From Rhopalosiphum padi (lineage: Eukaryota > Arthropoda > Insecta > Hemiptera > Aphididae): a stretch of 64,000 nucleotides of DNA. Below the pieces are notes generated by a model. The model saw only the letters and a program-made list of their open reading frames with translations, did no database searches and had not been told where the DNA came from. The stretch covers positions 87,708,152 through 87,772,151 of the forward strand of contig NC_083597.1 in assembly GCF_020882245.1 (NCBI RefSeq), written 5' to 3'. The position numbers and the translations under genes were made by a program. Each line of letters begins with the position of its first letter. Positions within the stretch are counted from its first letter, which is position 1. Shown here piece by piece: positions 35,901 to 46,929 of this stretch.

Positions 35901-38900
35901 ATATATAATTTCTTATTAATATAATAATTCTAATACACCAGTAATTTTTTACGATTTAATTTATTTTCTTCTTTAAACTAAAGCGACGCACCAACATTTT
36001 AGCATATAAACTTATAAGAGTTATTATTTATTTAACTATCTCAATCTCATGTAAATTGAAATATTTTGTTCGTACTCAACAGTCAACAGTAGTAATCATA
36101 ATTGGCGTTTACACTAGATTTCAATTTTCATTGAAAATCTATATTTTACGTTTACTAAAGTCGTAAACCAATACTTAAAAACATTTTCAGTCTATAATTG
36201 TATAATACAGCTATACTAAACAACTTTAAATTCAATAAATTTTAACTAATAATTAGACATGTCGTTATAAAATTTATCAGAAAAACAAATACTCACTTAA
36301 TACTGCAGCTATAAAATAAAATAGTTATGTATTAGTATATGGTTAAAAATTATTAATAATGGTGAAAAAAAATTAATGTTATACCGTTATAAAAGTATAC
36401 AATTATAAAATGTGGGTAGAAATCAAATATATTATAGTATATAACCGAACTCTAAAGGAACTCTTTGATTATATGTATATCGAAGCCTTCACGGAACAAG
36501 TACCTATTTTTAATATTTTTGAATTACAAAAGCTCAAAAGTATTATTTTGCCTATTCGAAAGATTTTTTATTTTATATTTCTTGTTAAACTTAAATAAAC
36601 AGAATTTTTCTTGTAATGCTATTTACACAAATATAATTTGTATTATTCCAAATTTTACAATTTCTTTTTAAATTTATAATTTTAAATGTATATTATAAGA
36701 ATAGTGTGACTGTAATAATCATTGTATAATAGGAATAAAGCAAAAACAATGAATTTAAAAATAATAAACTAGCATAAGATAACACGGTATTTATGAACAA
36801 TGTAAAGGCAATAGAATACACTGCAGAAAACATTTATTGTGTTTTATTTTTTCCGTGTTAGAAATGTTCATTGAATTTGAACTAATTTGATTTCAATTCA
36901 GTTCTTTTTATTTAATATCAGATGCAACTGTCAAACTCGAACTAAACGATTTAATTTCAGACTGTATTTTGACTTCAAAGAGTTCTACTCACTTTTAATG
37001 ACTATCAAGTATATATAAGTTCATAACCAATTTTCAAATAATAAGGTTATATTGATTAAAAATCAAAAATTAATTTATGGTTAAGAACATTCTTTTTACT
37101 AACCATAAAAAATACACACATTATATTAATATTTGATTAAAAATGTAATGAAATCTGAAACGGTTTATAGATTACTGGTTCGTTATTAATTTGTCACCGA
37201 TGATGAATTTAATTTTTAGTAGTTTAGATATTAAAGTTCAGATTAAAAACAGTTAACTCTAAATTTATAAAATATATTACCAAAAATTTGGTAATCTACT
37301 TAATCGATAAAATTTTATACCTACAGTCTATAAACCGGGACAGAATTATAAAAATCCTATTAAACTCTTTTAATAAATAAAACTATTAAAAAAAAAATCA
37401 CAGACAATACATACCCACACGGTCTAAAATAACTATAGATAATTAATGATTAATGATTATTTACAACAATAAAATTGGTTTTTATATTTATGGAAATATA
37501 CATATAGTATATTGGAATAATAAATATATTCTGAAACTGATTCTTGCCGGTGATTGTAATATCACAATCCAACTCTGGCAATATAATCTGTCCCGTGTCC
37601 CCCTTCAACACTTTTTACTTGTCCAGTTATATACGTAAGTGAACAAATTTTTTATTAATAGAATTCATTGTAAAACATTTAAATTTTTAATTTAAAAAAA
37701 ATTGTTTAAAAGTTGTTTCTTAGAACTTATTATTTTTAAAAATTTTCTATAATGTATAAAAATAGTTGCTTTGTTTTTTAAAGAAATATGGAACGAAGAA
37801 AACATGGCGACTAATTTCATAATGTGTTTAACATTAATTAAATAAATGTATACATCCACCATAGGTCGTACTAAAAATTGTATTTAGTTATTTTCAAATC
37901 ATTACCATTATTTTCTTGGGTTGCATCGTATTCATCATTATCTATAAATGTATTATATTAATGTAAAACAAAATAATAGTCAATTTAAAGTTCATATTTT
38001 ATTTTAACTGTTCCCTATTATAATTTTCGACTAGCAACCTATACATTTAGTACATTTTGATACGCACTATTGATTTTTGACAGAGGTACTTAAATTTTGT
38101 ATAAAAACAATTTAGATAGCATGATGATGCTTTTATAACCTGACTCGGACTTGTCTCTTAACGAAACTCTATTGAAATCGATTCTTACAAAATTAAACTA
38201 CAATATAGGAAGAGAGATATATTATGTGAATTTCTCCATCATGTGTTTATCATAATTCGGAGTCTTCGAACAATACCTAGATGGTTCGTTTTGATGCGTT
38301 TCACACGCCACAAGGAGGGGAGTCAATTGGAATGCTCAACATTACTAGCTTCATAAGTACGGTGAATGGTGATACATGACTGTGTGGACGGTTCTTATCG
38401 GGTCGAACTTTTTAATAACACGGTTGAGGAAGATTATAGTTTAACAATGCACCTACGAAAATGTTACAACTGTGAACGTATGTAGCCAAATTTATAAATT
38501 ATGCTTTGATAATGTAGGAATTCTGAGCATGTTAAATGGTTACAATAGGTTATAAGTGATTTCTGCAGTATGGTGTTAACAGTTGTTATGGTAAAGTTTT
38601 ATTTTTATAAATTATGGAAAACTGTCAAATTATTATACTAATTATAGTATGTAAATACAATTATGTAGTTGTCATTATATATGGAAAAATATGTAAATTT
38701 AAATGTATATTCCTATTTGGCGCTTCTTTATGTTCTTTTTTTTAATTTTTTAACTTTATTACGTACTTATATAATTGTATTAATATTGTGGATTTTTTTT
38801 TTATAAATGCTTACTCTAAGCACTTATACTATTTAATTAACTTTTTTTAAACTTATTTTTATAACCATAATATTGTAGATTATCGCGTCATTAGCACTTA

Positions 38901-41130
38901 TTACCAATTGGATTTTTAATTATTATTATTAGGGCAGGATTTATATGTAATAAAAAATGAAAAATGTGTACATATATATATATAATTAAAATGGCAAAAA
39001 CATTTAGTATAAAATAAAAAATATGTAATAAGAAAAATTTAAAATTATGTTAATGTGTAAAATTAAAATTAAATTCTAAATAATTTTTGAATAATATACA
39101 ATTTCTAAACAATTTAATTTTAAAAATATGAAGAAAATTTTCACAACCGCGCCAATGCAAGTACTGATAATACTGTTGAAAATTCGTTAATATATTTTGT
39201 CTAATAATTGTTAAATATAAAGTAAAATCTAAGATCATTAATGTACTTGTATAGTTATCGAACATAAACAAGACATCCAAACGATTTTTTAAAGTTTTTA
39301 AGATCATTAACTTTTGAGCCCTAATTATTATTATATTATACAAATATAGTCTCTAATATAGACTAATGGCCTTCAAAAATGGTTATAAATACAATATAAT
39401 AACTATCCCGTCTTTTTTAACTACTTACTCGTAAATCCAGCAATATTTATTAGTATATCTGTTAAATATATAAATAATTTTAATTCAATAATTATATTAA
39501 ACTATGCTTGAGTTGCATGAACAATTGATTAATTTACCGCTTCAAAAATATTATATGATCTATAGTAATATTTTAACGATAATTACAAAGTTCCGAGGTT
39601 ACTTTTGAACTATTAATCAACTAATTCAACTAGATTCTATTTGCTATCAGAATCCAATCATAAAGTTAAAGATTCTATCATATTTTCCATTATTTAATGT
39701 TAAAGGAAACACACGCGAACAAACAAAAAATACGTTATGCATTTAACTGTTTTAGATACATAGTTTAAATTCTGTTATTAAAAATATTAATTTTATTCTG
39801 TTCAAACAGTTAATGTGATATAATGTAATTAGAAGAGTGACAAATAAATTCCACGCCTACACACATTTCAACATATTTTTCTACAAATAATTATAAAGAA
39901 TTATGAATACGACAAGTCAACATCAATAAAAATAAAACGTCAATGAACAACAGGATTAATCCGAGAACTACAATGTTATGTGGACGTTTCGTTTATGATA
40001 TTGATCAGAAGCCTCGACCATCATTTAAGGATACACAATTTAATATATGGACATTTTAATACTTAATATTAAGACTATTTTAATTTAGGTACCATATTTG
40101 TACTAATAATAAATTAAAATATATTACATTTACAATCGGCTGAAAATATATTATAATATGTAGTATTAATAATAATTATGATATGCATTTTTTCACATAA
40201 GAATAGAAATAATTCCACCGTCTCTCCGATTATTTTCGATACACTTTTCAAATTTTAAACAATTATATTAATTTTATTCTAAACTGATGTAGAAAGAACA
40301 ATATTAAAATAATTGTATGTAAATATTGTATCACCATATCAGGTGTATAATATTGCTTGACTAACACCAGATAAAATTTCGATGTCAATTAAATGTTGTA
40401 TGTTATATAATTTGAAATAACATAATTATAAACAACAGCTATATTATTTGAGTTCTGAGTTTAAACAAATTTAATGAAGGGAAGATTTAAGCAAACGAAT
40501 TTTAAGTAATCAATGCCGTATCTAGGAGGGGGGTGGGCTTTTGGACTTAATTCCACCCCAAATTCTTTTAATTTAAATAATATGTGTAAATATATATTTT
40601 TAAATAATTTCCTATTTTCCTATAAATTTAAGTATAAACGTTTACCCCCCCCCCTCTAAAACAAATCCTGGTTACAGCATTGAAAGTAACAATCAATTAA
40701 TCAATATGATTTATTTTTTTCTCTAGTTAATAGTAAATCTTCAATAACTGGTTTCATTTAATAAATAATATGTGAACGATTCTTCAGTTCTAGACACCAT
40801 TGTATAATACACCATTTACATATCAATAAAATAAAAATTGAAAAAAAAAGTACTTATTACACATAAATAAATTTTACCATACCAGCATAATTCACTAAAA
40901 AGTGAAAATTCTGTGTCCGTGCATAGTCTAAAATTGTAAGAAATGGTAAGATATTTACAAATAATAATATATAAATCATAATTTTTATACAAAAAAAATT
41001 TATTTATATCCATAAATATGAACATACCAACATACTGCTGCCAATAATCTTGGAATGCAATTGTTGGAATAATCAAAATTTCAAGAACCACAAATGTAAT
41101 AGTTATCAAAAAGTGCTTAGAAAAATACAT
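26776..41130 (-). CDS. Microexon-rich secreted protein gene 2 (bicycle-like effector candidate)
   Basis: Complete paralogue. Exons in transcription order: 41028-41130, 40883-40927, 39429-39458, 37906-37941, 36297-36308, 35871-35888, 35611-35619, 35503-35514, 35247-35255, 35088-35096, 34736-34744, 33556-33564, 33089-33100, 31528-31539, 30661-30669, 30263-30277, 29856-29864, 29188-29196, 28716-28730, 27272-27322, 26776-26996. They sum to 654 nt, giving 217 residues plus stop. All junctions are phase 1, all introns are GT-AG, and no stop arises at any split codon. The predicted protein has a signal peptide, a short variable middle built from microexons, and a Tyr-rich basic C-terminal block (YYLYTYKRFLRYYVGKHS). 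It is the best-preserved copy, so I use it as the family reference. Its function is unknown; secretion and rapid change suggest a salivary or gall effector. Confidence 0.82.
27272..27322 (-). CDS. Gene 2 penultimate exon (51 nt)
   Basis: It reads MAVMYKISLNDPLYKH. The roughly 1.2 kb of intron on its 5' side (27323-28500) is almost identical to gene 3 (52178-53360), yet the exon differs at about a third of its bases. Confidence 0.82.
27525..27846. mobile_element. Mariner-type MITE in gene 2
   Basis: Inverted ends TGGTGACCAGA / TTTAGTCACCA with flanking TA dinucleotides. Orthologous to the elements at 3699 and 52380. Confidence 0.65.
27998..28192 (-). other. Open frame conserved in genes 2 and 3 introns
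   Basis: A 64-codon minus-strand frame (contains NRYYNYFTNNSSYLCLLNIY) is repeated at 52853-53047 with two amino-acid changes. Gene 1 lacks most of it. It shows neither the phase nor the borders of the other exons, so I leave it as a possible alternative exon or chance frame. Confidence 0.25.
28716..36308 (-). CDS. Gene 2 microexon run (15 exons of 9-18 nt)
   Basis: This is the same ordered set of fifteen microexons as in genes 1 and 3. Examples: 35871-35888 reads GQNGP where the other two copies read GEGGE; 34736-34744 reads RS against ND and SE; 30263-30277 reads TEAE; 28716-28730 reads RTTG. All keep phase 1 and AG/GT borders. At 29630-29765 a SINE occupies the intron between the 9-nt exons at 29188 and 29856. 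Confidence 0.78.
29630..29765 (-). mobile_element. tRNA-derived SINE in gene 2 intron
   Basis: The minus strand starts CGACGAAGTGGCCGAGCGG, which contains an A box (TGGCCGAGCGG). A B-box-like TGTTCAAATTCC lies about 55 bases on. The tRNA-Ser/Leu-like head supports a SINE, and the context (an intron, with copies elsewhere) argues against a functional tRNA. Confidence 0.65.
34536..34686. mobile_element. Small MITE in gene 2 intron
   Basis: A 151-base insert relative to gene 3 (cttcacacgaaatgc at 60909). The ends are GC-rich inverted repeats around GCGTA(T/G)C and AGGGGGGAAAG. The flanks ttcacacg / tttaaacg suggest a diverged 8-base duplication, as in hAT elements. Confidence 0.45.
34780..34858 (+). 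pseudogene. Coding-like fragment of unknown origin (copy 2, deleted)
   Basis: It keeps only the start and the VVTTDRLVKIL end of the fragment seen at 10818 and 60990; the middle is deleted. This supports the idea that it is a decaying passenger of the duplicated unit. Confidence 0.35.
37906..37941 (-). CDS. Gene 2 exon 4 (36 nt, acidic)
   Basis: It reads NDEYDATQENN. The borders are identical to the gene 1 exon at 14582-14617, and the differences are mostly amino-acid changing. Confidence 0.75.
40511..40682. mobile_element. hAT-like MITE in gene 2 intron 2
   Basis: Counterpart of 17192-17364 with the same inverted ends and a duplicated target. Confidence 0.6.
40883..40927 (-). CDS. Gene 2 exon 2 (45 nt, hypervariable)
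   Basis: It reads YARTQNFHFLVNYA in phase and has a GTATGG donor. Compare 17565-17609: about two thirds of the 30 variable bases differ, while the hundreds of bases on either side are nearly unchanged. Confidence 0.8.
41028..41130 (-). CDS. Gene 2 exon 1: signal peptide exon
   Basis: It starts MYFSKH and continues with a hydrophobic core (LITITFVVLEILIIPTIA). The mature part begins FQDYWQQYV, and the donor is GTATGT. It has the same length (103 nt) as gene 1 exon 1. The ORF runs on into the intron for about 70 codons, but the donor and the phase match to exon 2 indicate splicing here. Confidence 0.87.
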
Positions 41131-41212
41131 TTTAATTATTTGATACGCAGATAGAATATAAATTATGTGAAAAACTTAAAATTGAATTAATAATAAAAAT
41201 AATTCTCAAGTT

Positions 41213-41220
41213 CTTTTATA
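41213..41220 (-). promoter_or_regulatory. TATA box of gene 2
   Basis: TATAAAAG on the minus strand, 83 bases upstream of the start codon, at the same spacing as in gene 1. Confidence 0.55.
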
Positions 41221-42339
41221 GGTGATTCTTTCATATCCCACCATGCAATGCAAAATAAATAACTAATTTACAAATATTTAACATCAAATATACTATGACG
41301 ACAACAACTATTCTTTATTTCTTACTAATTGTTGATATTTTATTACGATATTGTTATACTAACCTAGTTTGGACGAATTTAACATTTTTATTTCGTTACA
41401 AAACTTACAACAATCGTTTGTTTGTATAATTATTACAATAAGGTTTTCTTAATATAGTTTTTAAATAATACTATTTTGGATTGATAGTTTATTTTATTTT
41501 ATTAATTGGAACAAATTGTAATATTATATCTATTCATAATCTGTATTCACATGTTATACAATATGTAAATTTGATGAGATTTATTTGACAGAAGGGGGAA
41601 TTCACCAAATGAATAGGTGTCCTATGGAGAGCCCGTGGAAAGTGCAGTTAACGAGTTAGTTATGTCCCAATGATAAAAGTGGGGTAAATGAATTGTGTCC
41701 CAATTGTTTTATGAAATTTTACACAAGTTGTGTGTGTTGACTAATTAAAATCAATATTTTACACAACAATAATATACGTTTAAAATTATATTAACGGTAT
41801 CATTTAAATTTTTAACTAGTTTGTCATAATTAAAGCAAGAGACTTTGTGCCCTAAAAAACCTTGAAATATGCATGCATGTATGCACTAATGATCTACTAA
41901 ATATGCTATTAAAATTGGCTAATTTTTAAATATGTATTTTATATGTATAAAATTATCATACTTATATCTAAAGTCCAGAAAATCTATTTAAAATTAAATT
42001 TTTCTTTATAAAACTATAAGACTTACACCTTTATATAAATTATTTATTTTTTAATAATTTATTTTCATACCTAAAGTATTGAATCTTGGTGTTAATGAAC
42101 ACATTAAAATATGCGATGATACATGTCGAGAGATGTAAATATAATGGTTACTAGTATTTAGCTTCGATAAATATTAAGGTATGCCCAGAACTACAATAAA
42201 CGCATCACTCAGGACAAACTCTAAGAAAACTTTTCATACATATGCGGATATACTTTATATTACTTATGATATATTGAATTAGGAGAAACCTCATGCAATA
42301 GAATTAGGTACAATGAAATTTGTTTTTTTTTATAAATTT

Positions 42340-42695
42340 GAGAGTGTCACCCGATTTAGGTGTATCCATGTACCACTTAAGGGGAGGTAATTTTTTGGAA
42401 ATTTCATTTTCGGATTTCCTTTGTATAATTTTGAGTTCTCATCGAGTAAATCGTAAGTCAATCAGTTTGCTACCTAACCTATATATTTTAACACATGTGT
42501 AAACAATGACATGATTATATTTAGCAAAAAAATACTGCAAATTGGGTTATCACGTTTAGTGTGTAATGACGCAAGTTTATTTATACTCTTAATAACGTCA
42601 TAATGCAATGTTTTAAAATTAAAATATACACCATTTTCATTAGCTAAATAAAAGATTATTATTTGAGAAATCTCAAGCAAAAGAAATAATAACAA
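42340..42695 (-). pseudogene. Decayed coding segment in repeat R (type b)
   Basis: A minus-strand frame includes KSINKLASLHTKRDNP and, past a single TAG, DLLDENSKLYKGNPKMKFP and LPLSGTWIHLNRV. About 115 codons carry one stop. The same frame is found at 44864-45219 (identical), 1033-1254, and in frameshifted form at 18900-19250. Looks like a former protein of a repeated element. Not identified. Confidence 0.45.
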
Positions 42696-43111
42696 ACCTG
42701 TATTTTTATAAATTTGAAACTGTTAGCTTCAACCATAATTTTTCTACACGTCAAAAAATTTACAATGTACACAGACAAAAGAAATATAATACCGATTTTA
42801 GGAAAAAAGATAGTTAGTGGTCGAGCAAACATTGTTACGATATTATAGTTATCCAGAGAAGTTTTTCCATTTCTTATTGAAAGATTTCCCGTAGCTCGGG
42901 TTTATCCGTTAAATTTCCAATGAGGTTTTTTTTTTAATATATTCTTTTTCAAAAATATTTTCCGAGTATATTTATAAGACTTTTCTTATTGAATTATTCA
43001 CATGATTTATAGACATTGTATACATTTTTTATGAATTATATTAAAAAAATGGATTAAAAAAATTAACAAAATAACAAACAAATACGTGAGGATGGCGTGA
43101 AACAAAATTAA

Positions 43112-43437
43112 CACGTTGACGGACATTCGATCAATTTTACTGATTTTACAGTAATCGTCTACGTGTGTCTATTATAGCAGTTGAAAATATTACTGCTATA
43201 GCAGTACTTTAAAAACCTTCTTAAATGTGGCATTACTGTAACAGATGTAATAATTACAATGGTTTCTGATGAAAGAGGAAGTTGTGTTGCCCACATTAAG
43301 CATATTGCGTAGTTGGGTATTGTCAAATTAAAGCGAATTTTTATAGGTAATTATTTCAATTTTAGCAGTAATGAAAAGGTGCCATTTTAAAGCACGGCTT
43401 TAGAATAAAATGGTATTTCTGATTGTCCGTCAACGTG
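43112..43437. mobile_element. piggyBac-type MITE
   Basis: A 326-base element with exact inverted ends CACGTTGACGGACA / TGTCCGTCAACGTG, flanked by TTAA on both sides (43108-43111 and 43438-43441). The empty site (aaattaattaaacatc) survives at 19668 and 45695. TTAA duplication and CAC ends fit piggyBac. No transposase. Confidence 0.8.
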
Positions 43438-44863
43438 TTAATTAAACATCAAAGGCGAATTGATGTCTGCACGCCTGTCATCAGATTATTACCTCCGTCG
43501 CCGTCTAAGTCTTAGTTATAATACTCGTATTACAATAATTTAATCTATCAATGCTATTAATTTGTCGTCTTATTTTTTGGGTTTTGCATTGATAACGAAA
43601 AATTTATATATTTTAATAAATGATTTGTAGTATAAATATTGAATTTGATTCAATGAAGCATAATGAACGGGGAAATGACTTACGGTAAAATTAATTGGAC
43701 GAGAAAATTATTAAATATTATACATACTGATTTAAGTTTATAAGCAAATAGACAGTCTTCTATCAGATTTAAAATTTAAAATTTAACATATTCAACAATC
43801 GACTAGAAATCTATTATACCACACAGTGATATTCATTTGCCCTCTTTTTAAATTCAAAGCGAATTAATAAATGTATCGATTTTAAAATTATGTGTATGCG
43901 TGTTTTTTTATCACGAATGAGTACGTTCATTTGTTGATAAAATTTTAAACTTTAGAGCAGTTTTTGAAAGCAAATTCTATCTAGTTCATACTTTGGAGTG
44001 TTTACAATTAAATGTTCCCAATATTTTAACAAAATAATCGGGGGAAAATATTGTAATCAAGTGGGTTTTACTCTGACATGCATTAGGTGACAAATAAATC
44101 ACTATGATGGGTGTATTCGTGTACTTTGGAGTTTTGATTTTTTTTTTTAATTTTAAATCTACAAATAAGAAAAAAATTATTTGTAAAATTGAGGATATTT
44201 AGGTTTTATAAAATGTGAGCCATTAAATAAAATACTAGTCAATTACATATTCATTTTTTTTTAATTTTTTGAAAAATAAAATGTTTTTTAGATAATTCGA
44301 TAAAAAAATTTGTGTCACCCTTTACAATTGAATTAAAATGTAACGCATATATATAACATATATATATAATACTTTTTAACTTGTATAGATTATTTAATTG
44401 ATTAAAAAGCCAGAAATTAGTTTACTTAATAAAAAGAATATTTTCTGTATCGCCAATAACACTACGATCCTAATTCATGATTTCAACTAATTTAATGCGT
44501 AAAGCAATAACAATTTTGTCATTTAATTAAGATTGGTGTAATTCAAACTCTTGAAATACATTTTTAAAAACATGACTTATCCTTTTTTTCATACCTAAAG
44601 TATTGAATCTTGGTGTTAATGAACATATTACAATATGCGATGATACATGTCGAGAGATGTAAATATAATGGTTACTAGTATTTAGCTTCGATAAATATTA
44701 AGGTATGCCCAGAACTACAATAAACGCATCACTCAGGACAAACTCTAAGAAAACTTTTCATACATATGCGGATATACTTTATATTACTTATGATATATTG
44801 AATTAGGAGAAACCTCATGCAATAGAATTAGGTACAATGAAATTTGTTTTTTTTTATAAATTT

Positions 44864-45219
44864 GAGAGTGTCACCCGATTTAGGTGTATCCATGTACCAC
44901 TTAAGGGGAGGTAATTTTTTGGAAATTTCATTTTCGGATTTCCTTTGTATAATTTTGAGTTCTCATCGAGTAAATCGTAAGTCAATCAGTTTGCTACCTA
45001 ACCTATATATTTTAACACATGTGTAAACAATGACATGATTATATTTAGCAAAAAAATACTGCAAATTGGGTTATCACGTTTAGTGTGTAATGACGCAAGT
45101 TTATTTATACTCTTAATAACGTCATAATGCAATGTTTTAAAATTAAAATATACACCATTTTCATTAGCTAAATAAAAGATTATTATTTGAGAAATCTCAA
45201 GCAAAAGAAATAATAACAA
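44864..45219 (-). pseudogene. Decayed coding segment in repeat R (type b, duplicate)
   Basis: Identical translation to 42340-42695, including the single in-frame TAG, because the two lie in a recent direct duplication 2524 bases apart. Confidence 0.45.
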
Positions 45220-46090
45220 ACCTGTATTTTTATAAATTTGAAACTGTTAGCTTCAACCATAATTTTTCTACACATCAAAAAATTTACAATGTACACAGAC
45301 AAAAGAAATAAATATATTTAATAATTTTTCTTTACGTAAAAAATTGTACAATGTTTATAGATAGAAATATTACTGATTTTGAGAAAAAAGACCCTTTTAG
45401 AATAGTGGTTGGGCAAACATTATTACGATATTAGTTATCCAGAGAAGGTTTTCCATTTCTTATTGATAGATTTTCCGTAGCTCGGGTTTATCCGTTAAAT
45501 TTCGGATGGAGTTTTTCTTTTTTCATATATTCCTTTATCAAAAATATATTCCGAGTACACTCATAAGACTTTTCCTATTGAACTATTCACGTGATTTATA
45601 GATATTCTATAAAAGTTTTATGAATTATATTAAAATAATCCATTAAAAAAATAAACAAAATAACAATCAAATCCACGAGAACGGCGTAAAACAAAATTAA
45701 TTAAACATCAAAGGCGACTTGGTGACTGCACGCCCCTTATCAGATGATTATCTCCGTCGCTATCTAAACATTAGTTATAATACTCGTATTACAATAATTG
45801 AATCTATCAATGCTATTAATTTGTGGGCCTATTTTTTGGGTTTTACACTGATAAAGAAAAATATATATTATAATAAATGATTTATAGCAAAAATATTGAA
45901 TTCGATCCAATGAAGCATAATGAACGGGGAAATGTCTTACGATAAGAGATATTGGACGAGAAAATTATTAAATATAATACATACTGATTTAAATTTATAA
46001 GACTATTAGACAGTCTTCTATCAGTATTTCCCGTTCTCCGTCTTTCATCGAAAAGCTAATCTCTATGACTTACGACTAATATCTTCTTAC

Positions 46091-46646
46091 CTTATTCTTG
46101 ATTAAATAGTACAATATTTTTGTTTTTTGCATATTTTGAACATAATGCATATAATTACATATATATAAATTGTTGTGTATCTTGTTAATTTTAACTGGTA
46201 TTTATTTAATAAACGTCTATAATTGATGATTTATTTGTCGAATTGTCGGAAATATACTACCTATTTCAACCAAAATGAACTTAATGCTAAAGAAGAATAA
46301 GGGACTCAAAACATTTCTAAAAATGTGTAACATATTATAAACGGTGATTATAAAACGGATGAAAGCTATGTTAATATTAGGTACTTGTACTTTAAATCCG
46401 GGACAAATCACATCATTTAAATAAGCTCCAACAACATCGTGTGATGTGGAAAACAGTTTCAGCCAATATAAATCTTCGATATAATCGCCAGTTGTTCACA
46501 TTTGAAAATTTAAAAAATATGATTTAATAATAGCATTTAATATATTAACTAATATTTAAAAAAAATTGTTTTTGCATATTTTTGCATATTTTGGTAAATA
46601 AAATACATATTTTACAATTTTTTACTGCATAGAAATCAATCCCTAT
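46091..46646 (-). mobile_element. Inserted transposon remnant with transposase-like frame
   Basis: This insert interrupts a segment that is continuous at 18345-18365. The minus strand carries a frame of about 90 codons (DYIEDLYWLKLFSTSHDVV, then GAYLNDVICPGFKVQVPN, on to the stop at 46217). It has the look of a transposase fragment of the hAT/zinc-finger type, but I cannot name a domain. Repeated TTTTGCATATTTT motifs occur near both ends. Confidence 0.4.
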
Positions 46647-46929
46647 TTATTAGTAATAACTTATTATATAAATATTATTATAATATTGTTAATAAAAAAA
46701 TATACCCAATATATTGGTCACGATATTCCAAAAGCTTAGTTTCTTTTAACCCGAGTGTGAACAAAAGTATGTTTATCTAGAAAAAAATATGATTAATTTT
46801 CTAAATCGTCAGGTTCATACTCTATGAATTTAAAATTCTATACTAAGAAAAACTTACATAATTTATATTATGGTGTTCTTCTAGGTAAAGTTTTAAGATT
46901 TATATTGTTTATTTTATACATAAATGTCC

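Larger units (their letters stand above)
41580..46090. repeat. Intergenic repeat block R between genes 2 and 3, first half
   Basis: 41580-42050 is unique and featureless. 42060-42775 and 44587-45300 are an almost perfect direct duplication with a period of 2524 bases. 42900-43960 matches 19450-20200, with a piggyBac-type MITE inserted. 45300-46030 matches 19290-20000. Confidence 0.65.
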
